This document shows, in pieces, positions 6,813 through 13,580 of a stretch of 15,626 bases of DNA (position 1 is the first letter of the stretch; each line of letters starts with the position of its first letter). A model generated the notes under the pieces. The model searched no databases and had not been told where the DNA came from. It saw only the letters and a list, made by a program, of their open reading frames with translations. This DNA is from Pyrinomonadaceae bacterium (GTDB lineage: Bacteria; Acidobacteriota; Blastocatellia; Pyrinomonadales; Pyrinomonadaceae). Both the position numbers and the translations under genes were made by a program. The stretch lies in assembly GCA_025929655.1 (NCBI GenBank), contig JAICPV010000011.1, positions 1-15,626 on the forward strand. Reading direction: 5' to 3'.

Positions 6813-6857
6813 CGACAGGCTGACAGCCTGTCGCCGCAACAGGCTAACAGCCTGTTG
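6813..6857 (+). repeat. Twin tandem hairpins in the exbB-exbD gap
   Basis: Two hairpins sit side by side. The first has CGACAGGCT (6813-6821) paired with AGCCTGTCG (6825-6833); the second has CAACAGGCT (6837-6845) paired with AGCCTGTTG (6849-6857). Each has a 9-bp stem and a 3-nt loop (GAC, AAC), offset by 24 nt. The copies share the core ACAGGCT-N3-AGCCTGT. They differ at the second base pair of the stem (G-C in one, A-T in the other), a compensatory change that keeps pairing. They lie 5 nt after the exbB stop and end 20 nt before the exbD start, outside its GGGAG ribosome-binding site. Confidence 0.85.
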
Positions 6858-6877
6858 TACGAACAGGGAGAATTACA

Positions 6878-7321
6878 ATGGGTGCAAAGATCGGTGGAAC
6901 CGATGAATATAACTCGGAAATTAACGTAACGCCGATGGTGGACGTAATGCTGGTGCTGCTGATCATCTTCATGATCGTCACGCCGCTGCTCCAACAGGGC
7001 GTTTCCGTTAATATCCCGAGAGACATGAGAACTCCGGAAGAAGATGCCGAGATCACGAAGGACACGTCCGTCGTGATCTCGATACCCAACAATAGCGACT
7101 TTTACGTAGGCAAAGATCCCCTTCCGCTTACCGAGCTTGGCGAGAAGATAAAGTCGATGATGAAAGACAAGGCGCCGGACAAGCGCATCGTCTACATCAA
7201 GAGCGGCGTCGAAGTGGATTACGGGACCGTTGTGCAGGCCATCGACGCAATTCGCAAACAAGAGATCGATAAGATCGGCCTCGTCGCGGACAGGAAGAAA
7301 ATGGGTGCCGGGGCACAGTAA
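6878..7321 (+). CDS. exbD: ExbD/TolR-family protein, first copy
   Basis: ExbD is the second component of the proton-driven motor. The protein is 147 aa. A short cytoplasmic start (MGAKIGGTDEYNSE) leads into INVTPMVDVMLVLLIIFMIVTPLL, the single membrane helix. Asp22 in that helix is the family's proton-binding Asp. A periplasmic domain follows (about 45-147), with SVVISIPNNSDFYVG and KRIVYIKSGVEVDYGTVV, typical of the ExbD/TolR fold. The start is ATG 6878 with GGGAG at 6866-6870. It is followed after 42 nt by a second, different ExbD gene. Confidence 0.93.
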   Translation: MGAKIGGTDEYNSEINVTPMVDVMLVLLIIFMIVTPLLQQGVSVNIPRDMRTPEEDAEITKDTSVVISIPNNSDFYVGKDPLPLTELGEKIKSMMKDKAPDKRIVYIKSGVEVDYGTVVQAIDAIRKQEIDKIGLVADRKKMGAGAQ

Positions 7322-7363
7322 GGCCTTGGCCCCCGCAGATCTTTTTTAAGGAAGTAAAAGACA

Positions 7364-7840
7364 ATGGGAATGTCAACAGGCGGGGCGCATGATGAAGCGA
7401 CCCCACATATCAACGTAACGCCGCTTATCGATGTGCTTCTCGTGCTGCTGATCATCTTTATGGTGATCACTCCGGTGAAACCGAGCCGTTTTGAGGCAAA
7501 GGTCCCCGCCGAACCTAAAGACCAGCAGAATATCGATGTAAAGCCAAACCCGCTCACGCTTGTAGTGTCGATCAATCAGGCGACGCGACAGATCACGCTA
7601 AACAACGAGCCGGTGGGCACGGTCGATGAGGCTGAGCCGCTGACCAACCAGCTTCTCGAGATCTTCAAACAGCGCGAAGCTAACGACGTTCGAAGCGAGG
7701 TCACCAACCAGATCGAAAAAACGATCTTTATCAAATCGCCGACGTCGGTCAAGTACGGCGATGTGGTGAAGGTGATCGACGCTGTCAAAGCGTCCGGCGC
7801 CCAGCCGATCGGGCTGCAGATCGACGACCTGAATAGTTGA
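7364..7840 (+). CDS. exbD: ExbD/TolR-family protein, second copy
   Basis: This is a second ExbD paralog of 158 aa. It begins MGMSTGGAHDEATPH, then INVTPLIDVLLVLLIIFMVITP, with the conserved membrane Asp at residue 23. The periplasmic part (about 42-158) has SVKYGDVVKVIDAVKASGAQPIGLQ, matching the family C-terminal fold. It is longer than the first copy, with an inserted charged region near residues 85-120. AAGGAAG at 7348-7354 serves as the ribosome-binding site, 9 nt from ATG 7364. Two ExbD paralogs behind one ExbB are common in several diderm phyla and may form a mixed dimer in the ExbB pore; that is inference here. Confidence 0.93.
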   Translation: MGMSTGGAHDEATPHINVTPLIDVLLVLLIIFMVITPVKPSRFEAKVPAEPKDQQNIDVKPNPLTLVVSINQATRQITLNNEPVGTVDEAEPLTNQLLEIFKQREANDVRSEVTNQIEKTIFIKSPTSVKYGDVVKVIDAVKASGAQPIGLQIDDLNS

Positions 7841-7917
7841 CCCCTCGGGCCGTTTCGAGATGCGGCAGGTTTAAGCGTTACGCTGATAAAAGTTTAGATA
7901 CCGAATGGAGTGAAGAA

Positions 7918-8970
7918 ATGAGGTCTTCTCGTTTTGCGGTACTTGTAGTTCTTGCATGTACCGTTTTGTTTAATACTAACTGCGGATTCTACAACCGCGT
8001 CATGGCTCGAAAGAACCTCGTCGACGGATCGATCGCGTATAAGGATAGAAAGTTTGCGGAGGCCGAAGAGCTTTTCCGCCTCGCGGCATCGCGCGACCCG
8101 CAAGGCGAAACGGTCGAGGGCAGGACAGCGCAGTTGTTTTTGGCTCGAACACTTCATTCGATGTATATCGGAAACCGTCAGGATAAATCGCTCGCCCAAC
8201 GGGCGGTCGAGGAATACAAGAAGGCCGTGCCGCAGGCAACCGCGGAATATACTGAGGCGAAACAGGCGTACGAAACAAATCGCGACGGCCCGGCTGAGCA
8301 GAAGCGATATTATGCCGCCCTTTCGGGCGTAAACAGTACTGTCAGCGCTATCCCGAATTTGCTTGAGGCCCTGGGCGACAAAGCGCAGGCGGTGCAGTTT
8401 CAGGAGCAGATCGCCGCAGATACGAAGATGCCCGAGACGGCACGCACGCGGGCGTTGGTGTCGCTCGGACTTGAATACAACACGTGCGCGAACGACATAA
8501 CGGATACCGAAGCGACGAAGAAGACCGTCAAAAAGGACGGAAAGGACGTTTTTCAATTCGTCAAACCGGAGAATCCTGACGAGCTTGCAAGGCTGAGGGA
8601 TTGTGTTGCAAAGGGGCAGCAGTATTTCAATCAGACCCAGGCACTGGAAACCGACGTCGTCAAAAACGCTCCTTCCGCGAACCTCAAGGCGATGAACGAC
8701 GATCAGCTTAGGATCTTCGAAGAATCGATCGCTCCCTTCGATTCGGCACGGTCTTATCGGGCAAGTATCGCGGTCCAGGCATCGAGACTTGCTGAGATGG
8801 AAGGCAGCCCGGACTACGCTAACCTCAAAGCCGACGCTGATGCAAAACGTGCTTCTACGGACGAGCTGAAAAAGGTGATGAGGGCTATCGACGAAGAAAA
8901 AGAAGCGCGTGCCACGGCGCAGGCCGAAGCGGCGAATGCTAATCGGGCGAACGCTAACGCGGCACGGTAA
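7918..8970 (+). CDS. TPR-type protein, putative lipoprotein or secreted
   Basis: I do not recognise a named family. From ATG 7918 the protein is 350 aa. The start is chosen because GGAG at 7907-7910 is 7 nt upstream; a longer in-frame TTG at 7837 overlaps the exbD stop and adds an unrelated leader. An N-terminal signal (RFAVLVVLAC) could be a lipobox VLAC at residues 11-14; the alternative Cys22 (TNC) has poor flanking residues, so lipidation is uncertain. Residues about 33-61 (NLVDGSIAYKDRKFAEAEELFR) look like a tetratricopeptide repeat, and more helical repeats follow to about 190. Two further Cys (190, 229) lie in the middle part. The end is a charged helix with an Ala/Asn-rich tail (TAQAEAANANRANANAAR). 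As the last gene of the TonB-ExbB-ExbD module it may be its envelope partner. Confidence 0.7.
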   Translation: MRSSRFAVLVVLACTVLFNTNCGFYNRVMARKNLVDGSIAYKDRKFAEAEELFRLAASRDPQGETVEGRTAQLFLARTLHSMYIGNRQDKSLAQRAVEEYKKAVPQATAEYTEAKQAYETNRDGPAEQKRYYAALSGVNSTVSAIPNLLEALGDKAQAVQFQEQIAADTKMPETARTRALVSLGLEYNTCANDITDTEATKKTVKKDGKDVFQFVKPENPDELARLRDCVAKGQQYFNQTQALETDVVKNAPSANLKAMNDDQLRIFEESIAPFDSARSYRASIAVQASRLAEMEGSPDYANLKADADAKRASTDELKKVMRAIDEEKEARATAQAEAANANRANANAAR

Positions 8971-9106
8971 TACGGCTCACTTTTCGATCTATGGTGTTCG
9001 GTTCTTAGCGGGGCCGGGCACCATTTTCGCATCTATGGATGCCGGTGCGATCGTGATTTTTTAGATTTCGTCACCGGGTATCCGTTAAAATCGAATTGGA
9101 CATGGA
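8971..9106 (+). terminator. Gap with a possible weak terminator before the RelA/SpoT gene
   Basis: A nested hairpin has outer arms GCACC (9018-9022) and GGTGC (9044-9048) and inner arms GCATC (9029-9033) and GATGC (9038-9042). It is followed eight bases later by a run of six T (9057-9062). The internal loop is asymmetric and the T-run is offset, so support is modest. A TTAAAAT at 9085-9091 could be the -10 box for the next gene, but no matching -35 box was found. Confidence 0.35.
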
Positions 9107-11314
9107 ATGATACGGATCGAAGACGTCATCGAGACAGTGGAAAAGAATCGGCCGGGTGCGGATGTCGAGATGATCCGACGCGCCTATATGTTCTCCGCTC
9201 TGCATCACAAGGGACAGAAACGAGCGTCCGGCGAGCCCTATCTGATACACCCGATCGAGGTCGCGAACATCCTCGCCACGATGCGTCTCGATGAGGTCAG
9301 CGTTTCGACCGGATTGCTGCACGACGTGGTGGAGGACACCCTCGTCGATCTTGATACGATCCGTTCATACTTCGGCAGCGAGATCACGAACCTCGTAGAC
9401 GGACTCACCAAAATTGCCCAGATAAGCGATCTTTCCAAAGAAAAACAGCAGGCAGAGAACGTCCGTAAAATGGTGCTCGCGATGGTCACCGACGTGAGGG
9501 TCGTGCTGATCAAGCTCGCGGACCGTCTGCACAATATGCGGACGATGCAGTACCTCAATCCCGAGAAACGTGCCCGTATCTCGCAGGAGACCTTGGACAT
9601 ATATGCCCCGATCGCGCACCGGCTCGGGATGGGTAAGATGCGGAGCGAGCTTGAAGACCTGGCCTTCCAGAACCTGCATCCCGACGATTATAGAAAGCTT
9701 GCAAAAGAGGTCGACGCCCGCCGCCCTGAGCTCGAAGCGATCCTGGAAAAGATCCGGGCCGCGATCACGTCAAGGCTCGAAGCGGACAACGTCCCGTTTG
9801 TCGCGATCGAGGGCCGGGTGAAGCGCCTATATTCGCTCTGGAAAAAGCTTCGCAAACAGAAGATCAGGATCGAGCAGGTTTACGACCTGATCGCTACACG
9901 GATCATTACCCCGAACGACAAAAGTTACTGTTATACGGTCCTCGGAGTGGTGCACGACATCTGGACGCCGGTTCCAGAAAGATTCAAGGATTGGATCGCG
10001 ATCCCGCGCGACAACCTCTACCGATCGCTGCACACTTCAGTGATCGGCGATGGGGGACAGCCGTTCGAGGTGCAGATCCGGACCGAAGAGATGCACCATA
10101 TCGCGGAGGAAGGCGTCGCCGCACACTGGAAATACAAGGAGAGCAAGCTCGGCACACGGGAAGACGACGAAAGCCTGGACGAGCTGCGGAAGACCGTCGA
10201 AAAGCTGCTTCTGCCGCTGGTGGAGGACGACAAGGCGAGTGACGATTCGGAAGACTTCATCGAATCATTGAAGCTCGACCTTTTCCCGAAGGACGTTTAT
10301 GCTTTCACGCCAATGGGAAAAGTTATTCAACTCCCGCGCGGCGCGACGCCGATCGATTTCGCGTATGCTATCCATTCCGAGGTCGGCGACACATGTACGG
10401 GTGCCAAGATAAACGGCCGGATCGTACCGATAAAGACGGAACTGCAGAATGGCGACGTCGTGGAGATAATGACGACCGCTAATTCCAATCCCTCTCGCGA
10501 TTGGCTTAATTACGTTGTCACGTCGAAGGCGCGTAACCGCGTCCGGCATTTCATAAGCGAGCAGCAGCGGGCAGATTCCATCGACCTCGGCCGGAAGCTG
10601 CTGGAAAAGGAATCGGGCCGATTCAATGTAGCTGCGAAGAAACTTCTCAACAACGACAATGAGATGAAGCGGATCGCGAACGAGTACGGTCTCGGCCGTC
10701 CCGAAGATCTTCTTGCTTCGATCGGCTACGGAAAAACGCTGCCTCGGAACGTTATCTCGAAGCATCTCGGCGCGGAGAAGTTTGCCGAGCTCGATCCCGA
10801 GAACAAGAAGGAAACACGTATCTCAACCGGCGTGAAAGCCGTCAAGCGCTTCATAGGACTCGGCGAAGACGCGATCGTCGTCAAGGGCGTGGACAATCTT
10901 TTAACGACGCGTGCTCGATGCTGCAATCCGATCCGCGGCGAGGACATCATCGGATACATTTCACTTGGGAAGGGGATCGTCGTTCATAACAAACGCTGCA
11001 AGAACGTCACGCAGTTAATGGTGAACCGGGACCGCATAGTCGAGGTCGACTGGGCGAAGAGCGAGAAGGAGGAGATCCAGTCGGTGCGGCTGATGGTGAT
11101 GACGGAGAATCGAACCGGAATGCTCGCCGGCATTACAAACGCGATCGCAGATATAAAGACCGGCATCCGGGACGCGAGTGCGAATGTTTCGCGCGACGAC
11201 CGCGGGTTTATCGAGGTGACCGTCGAGGTGTTCGATAAACGGCATCTGGACCGGGTCATTTCGGCTATCGAAGGCGTCGAGGGCGTTCTCAGCGTGGAGC
11301 GGATGAACGCCTGA
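9107..11314 (+). CDS. Bifunctional RelA/SpoT-type (p)ppGpp synthetase/hydrolase
   Basis: It makes and degrades the alarmone (p)ppGpp in the stringent response. The protein is 735 aa, normal for long RSH enzymes. The HD hydrolase domain (about 25-180) has LIHPIEVANIL (His48), the catalytic HDVVED (72-77) and KLADRLHNMRT (136-146), so hydrolase residues are present. The synthetase domain (about 230-345) has RFKDW (292-296), the RxKD charge form typical of bifunctional RSH enzymes, followed by IPRDNLYRSLHT and FEVQIRTEEMH (320-330). The TGS domain (about 393-456) starts DVYAFTPMGKVIQLPRGATP. The zinc-finger-like region (about 595-640) has Cys605, Cys606, His627 and Cys631, and the ACT domain (about 660-735) starts RLMVMTENRTGML. 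The start is ATG 9107, giving the conserved MIRIEDVI-like N-terminus; a Shine-Dalgarno is weak. A single long RSH (Rel/SpoT) rather than E. coli-type RelA is the best label. Confidence 0.96.
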   Translation: MIRIEDVIETVEKNRPGADVEMIRRAYMFSALHHKGQKRASGEPYLIHPIEVANILATMRLDEVSVSTGLLHDVVEDTLVDLDTIRSYFGSEITNLVDGLTKIAQISDLSKEKQQAENVRKMVLAMVTDVRVVLIKLADRLHNMRTMQYLNPEKRARISQETLDIYAPIAHRLGMGKMRSELEDLAFQNLHPDDYRKLAKEVDARRPELEAILEKIRAAITSRLEADNVPFVAIEGRVKRLYSLWKKLRKQKIRIEQVYDLIATRIITPNDKSYCYTVLGVVHDIWTPVPERFKDWIAIPRDNLYRSLHTSVIGDGGQPFEVQIRTEEMHHIAEEGVAAHWKYKESKLGTREDDESLDELRKTVEKLLLPLVEDDKASDDSEDFIESLKLDLFPKDVYAFTPMGKVIQLPRGATPIDFAYAIHSEVGDTCTGAKINGRIVPIKTELQNGDVVEIMTTANSNPSRDWLNYVVTSKARNRVRHFISEQQRADSIDLGRKLLEKESGRFNVAAKKLLNNDNEMKRIANEYGLGRPEDLLASIGYGKTLPRNVISKHLGAEKFAELDPENKKETRISTGVKAVKRFIGLGEDAIVVKGVDNLLTTRARCCNPIRGEDIIGYISLGKGIVVHNKRCKNVTQLMVNRDRIVEVDWAKSEKEEIQSVRLMVMTENRTGMLAGITNAIADIKTGIRDASANVSRDDRGFIEVTVEVFDKRHLDRVISAIEGVEGVLSVERMNA

Positions 11315-11393
11315 AATCGCTCCGGCCAAACTTTTCTTTTCCCTCCTATTTTGCTAATATCAGCCTTTTGCTTTAGCGGGAATTTCGCGTGCA

Positions 11394-11774
11394 ATGATGA
11401 ACGAAGTTGTTTCGACAGAAAAGGCTCCGGGTGCGATCGGTCCATATTCACAAGCGATCAAATCGAACGGGCTCGTGTTCTGCTCCGGGCAGATACCGAT
11501 CGATCCCGCAACGGGAAACTTCGTTTCGGAGGACATCGGCGAGCAGACAATTCAGGTTTTCAAAAACCTGACGGCGGTGCTCGAAGCGGCGGGAAGCGGG
11601 CTCGACCGTGTGGTGAAAACGACCGTTTTTCTGGCGGACATGAACGATTTCGCGGCGATGAACGAGATTTACGCTAAATATTTCGTTGAGAATAAGCCTG
11701 CGAGGGCGACTGTACAGGCTGCGAGATTGCCGCGCGATGCAAAGGTCGAGATCGAGTGTATCGCGGTCGTGTAA
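11394..11774 (+). CDS. ridA: RidA family enamine/imine deaminase
   Basis: RidA hydrolyses reactive 2-aminoacrylate and related enamines formed by PLP enzymes, preventing cell damage. The protein is 126 aa, the normal length. Motifs seen: [28 protein letters not shown] (11-38), [28 protein letters not shown], and the active-site stretch [24 protein letters not shown], with the substrate-binding Arg of PARATVQ and the Glu of VEIECIA. Two adjacent ATG codons (11394 and 11397, different frames) occur; 11394 is in frame and gives [23 protein letters not shown] at 11352-11360 resembles an extended -10 element, so it may have its own promoter 79 nt after the RelA/SpoT gene, but no good -35 is seen. 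Confidence 0.96.
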   Translation: MMNEVVSTEKAPGAIGPYSQAIKSNGLVFCSGQIPIDPATGNFVSEDIGEQTIQVFKNLTAVLEAAGSGLDRVVKTTVFLADMNDFAAMNEIYAKYFVENKPARATVQAARLPRDAKVEIECIAVV

Positions 11775-11857
11775 GAGCGATGCCATTAGGCATTCGAATG
11801 GCTAATGCCGATACTCTTACAAATAGAAATGCCAATCCCGACGATTCGGGACTGGCA
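11771..11857. terminator. Two hairpins between convergent ridA and rpmB (terminator region)
   Basis: The first hairpin has outer arms GTAAGAG (11771-11777, including the ridA stop) and CTCTTAC (11814-11820), enclosing an imperfect inner stem from about 11782 to 11809. The second is stronger: TGCCA (11830-11834) and TCCCGA (11836-11841) pair with TCGGGA (11846-11851) and TGGCA (11853-11857) around a CGAT loop with one mismatch. Read on the minus strand, the second hairpin is followed by TTTCTATTTG, so it is best explained as the rpmB terminator. The first may end ridA transcription, but it lacks a T-run. Confidence 0.55.
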
Positions 11858-11888
11858 ACCAAAAATTAAATGCGTAACTCAAAGGAAC

Positions 11889-12083
11889 TTACGCGGCTTT
11901 GACAATTTTTCCCGATTTGATGCAGCGGGTGCAGACCTTCATACGGCCGTTTCCGCCGTTAGGAAGCTGAACGCGCACGGGCTGCAGATTCGGGTTGAAA
12001 CGCCGACGGGTCTTATTGTTGGCGTGCGAAACGTTATTACCAAATTGCGGCCCCTTGCCGCAGACATCACATCGTTGAGCCAT
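11889..12083 (-). CDS. rpmB: 50S ribosomal protein L28 (bL28, zinc-ribbon form)
   Basis: bL28 is a small protein of the large ribosomal subunit. The protein is 64 aa from the ATG at 12083. It begins [20 protein letters not shown], has the conserved [17 protein letters not shown], and ends with [14 protein letters not shown]. Cys5/Cys8 and Cys51/Cys54 make two CxxC pairs, so this is the zinc-binding (C+) form. The reading frame extends 17 codons upstream to 12134, but those residues are not L28-like. On the minus strand GAGGTG lies about 8 nt before the chosen start, a good ribosome-binding site. It is the only clear minus-strand gene in the window: it converges with ridA and diverges from the foldase lipoprotein gene. 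Confidence 0.97.
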   Translation of the reverse strand: MAQRCDVCGKGPQFGNNVSHANNKTRRRFNPNLQPVRVQLPNGGNGRMKVCTRCIKSGKIVKAA

Positions 12084-12092
12084 AATATTGCA

Positions 12093-12108
12093 CCTCTTTG
12101 CAAAGAGG
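12093..12108. promoter_or_regulatory. 16-bp perfect palindrome overlapping the rpmB ribosome-binding site
   Basis: CCTCTTTGCAAAGAGG is its own reverse complement. On the minus strand its last bases supply the GAGG of the rpmB Shine-Dalgarno. With no loop it is better suited to a dimeric protein-binding site in DNA than to a hairpin, but it could also be chance. Confidence 0.4.
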
Positions 12109-12141
12109 GAAAGAATTCGAGTAACAAAACTCAAAACGAAC

Positions 12142-12171
12142 TTTATAGCAAATCGGGCGGTGCATAGTCAA
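12142..12171 (-). promoter_or_regulatory. Sigma-70 type promoter of rpmB
   Basis: Read on the minus strand, TTGACT (12171 down to 12166) is followed after 18 bp by TATAAA (12147 down to 12142). Each box matches 5 of 6 consensus bases. The transcript would start near 12135, giving a leader of about 50 nt before the rpmB start at 12083. This is the best promoter match in the window. Confidence 0.65.
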
Positions 12172-12173
12172 GT

Positions 12174-12190
12174 TTGGCACCGTCAGTGCT
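12174..12190 (+). promoter_or_regulatory. Sigma-54-like -24/-12 sequence before the foldase lipoprotein gene
   Basis: TTGGCACCGTCAGTGCT matches 12 of the 14 defined positions of the sigma-54 consensus (YTGGCACGrNNNTTGCW). The GG (12176-12177) and GC (12188-12189) are separated by the required 10 bp. The transcript would start near 12201, only about 15 nt before the chosen GTG start, which is short. It overlaps the 18-nt motif shared with 5091-5108, where the -12 part is not conserved. So this is a candidate only. Confidence 0.35.
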
Positions 12191-12215
12191 AGAAGCGAAA
12201 GGAGCTAGATCAAGA

Positions 12216-13508
12216 GTGCTAAGAGCAAATAAACTAATACTTTTTACCGTTGCGGTGCTTTCGTTCACGGCGATGATGGCAGGCTGCAGCGGGACGGCGG
12301 ATGGGCCGGGAGCGGGCGCCGACCCGAATGAAACGGCAGCTACCGTTAACGGAAAGCCGATCAAGATGGAAGAGGTCGAGCGCGCTATAAAACAACAGGC
12401 ACAGGGGCAGGAAAACCGCCTCTCTCCTCTCGAGCTGGCGGCCGGACGGCTTCAGATACTTCAGAGCCTTATCGAACAGGAAGTGATGTACCAGAAGGCG
12501 GAAGCCGAGAGCACGGTGCCGACCGACGAAGAGGTCAACGGCGAATTCAACAAGCGGCGAACCGCCAGCGGGCTTTCGCAGGAGCAGTTCGATGCGAAGA
12601 TGAAGGAGATCGGCGAGACCGAGGCGTCGGCACGGCTCTCGATCAAAAAGGCACTCGCCATACAAAAGTTGAACGACAAGATCACGGGTAAGATCGAACC
12701 GCCGAAGGATAACGAGATCGCGCAGTTCTACAATAACAATCCGGAAGCATTCAAGAACAAGCGCGGAGCGCAGCTTGGCGCGATCGTTATCGATCCGGCC
12801 GATTCCGGCCAGGGCGACGTAACCCGCAACGATCTGGAGGCGCAGGCAAAAGCTAAAGAGATCGGAACACGCGTGATGCAGGGAGCGGATTTTGCGACGG
12901 TCGCCCGTGAAGCCAGCGAGGAATCAAACACTCGAATGCAGGGCGGTGACTGGCGTTACTTCACCGAAGAACAAATGAAGCAGGCATTTGGCGACGGATT
13001 CGCAGACGCGGTGATGACGAAAATGCAGAACGGCCAGATCTTTCCGCAGCTCATTCCTTTTGAGGGCCGATATTTGATCGTCAAGCTTCAGCGAAAGCAG
13101 GAAACCGATGAGGACCGCACGTTGGAAACGCCCGGAGTGCGGCAGGAGATCACCGATTACCTGATCAATTCGCGCAAGCAGCTTCTCGCAGCGTCGTACC
13201 AGGCGATCGCGATGAACGAGGCGAAGATCGAGAATTTCCTGGCGAAAAAGGTCGTCAGCAATCCGAACGAGTTGAGCGGAGCCCGTCCCGCTGTCGCGGC
13301 TAATTCAAATACGAATACGACGGTGAACACTAACACCGCAGCAAATGCATCCAATGCTTCAAATGTTGCGAATACGTCGCCGACCAACAACGCCGGCTCT
13401 AATGCTGCTGCGAACAAGGCAAGGCCGACGCCGGCCGCGACCAGGCCGCCTGCGAACACACCGCCACCGGCCGCTGCACCGAATACAGCAAGGAATACGA
13501 ATAACTAA
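12216..13508 (+). CDS. Peptidylprolyl isomerase/foldase lipoprotein (SurA/PpiC/PrsA-like)
   Basis: This is an envelope chaperone and peptidyl-prolyl isomerase. From GTG 12216 it is 430 aa. I chose this start because it gives a compact lipoprotein signal (LRANK, then a hydrophobic stretch to MAGC with Cys24) and GGAG lies at 12201-12204; an in-frame TTG at 12174 would lengthen the n-region. After the Cys a short Gly-rich linker leads to a SurA_N-type domain (about 40-160, AATVNGKPIKMEEVERAI at 41-58). A parvulin-type domain follows (about 183-292), with DFATVAREASEES, QGGDWRYFT (242-250) and GRYLIVKLQ. A helical C-terminal part (about 300-345) closes the fold. The last 80 residues or so (about 350-430) are low-complexity Asn/Thr/Ala then Pro/Ala. 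It is divergent from rpmB and has a terminator-like hairpin 24 nt after its stop. Confidence 0.9.
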   Translation: MLRANKLILFTVAVLSFTAMMAGCSGTADGPGAGADPNETAATVNGKPIKMEEVERAIKQQAQGQENRLSPLELAAGRLQILQSLIEQEVMYQKAEAESTVPTDEEVNGEFNKRRTASGLSQEQFDAKMKEIGETEASARLSIKKALAIQKLNDKITGKIEPPKDNEIAQFYNNNPEAFKNKRGAQLGAIVIDPADSGQGDVTRNDLEAQAKAKEIGTRVMQGADFATVAREASEESNTRMQGGDWRYFTEEQMKQAFGDGFADAVMTKMQNGQIFPQLIPFEGRYLIVKLQRKQETDEDRTLETPGVRQEITDYLINSRKQLLAASYQAIAMNEAKIENFLAKKVVSNPNELSGARPAVAANSNTNTTVNTNTAANASNASNVANTSPTNNAGSNAAANKARPTPAATRPPANTPPPAAAPNTARNTNN

Positions 13509-13531
13509 CAGACGGGATCTTAGTTAAAATT

Positions 13532-13575
13532 GAACCATCGGCCGGATGTTCCAACATTTGAACCGGTGGTTTTTT
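13532..13575 (+). terminator. Terminator-like hairpin between the foldase gene and the ABC-F gene
   Basis: AACCATCGG (13533-13541) pairs with CCGGTGGTT (13563-13571), nine pairs with one G-U in RNA. An inner stem ATGTT/AACAT (13546-13550 and 13553-13557) sits in the loop. Six T (13570-13575) follow directly, as in an intrinsic terminator, and the stop of the foldase gene is at 13506-13508. The T-run ends only 6 nt before the ABC-F ATG, and GGTGG in the right arm is the only ribosome-binding candidate for that gene. Confidence 0.6.
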
Positions 13576-13580
13576 GCGCG

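Noticed and set aside
11894..12134. Longer L28 frame starting at 12134
   Set aside because: The 17 extra residues are not L28-like and lie at or upstream of the predicted transcript start near 12135 and the Shine-Dalgarno; [10 protein letters not shown] is the normal L28 start.
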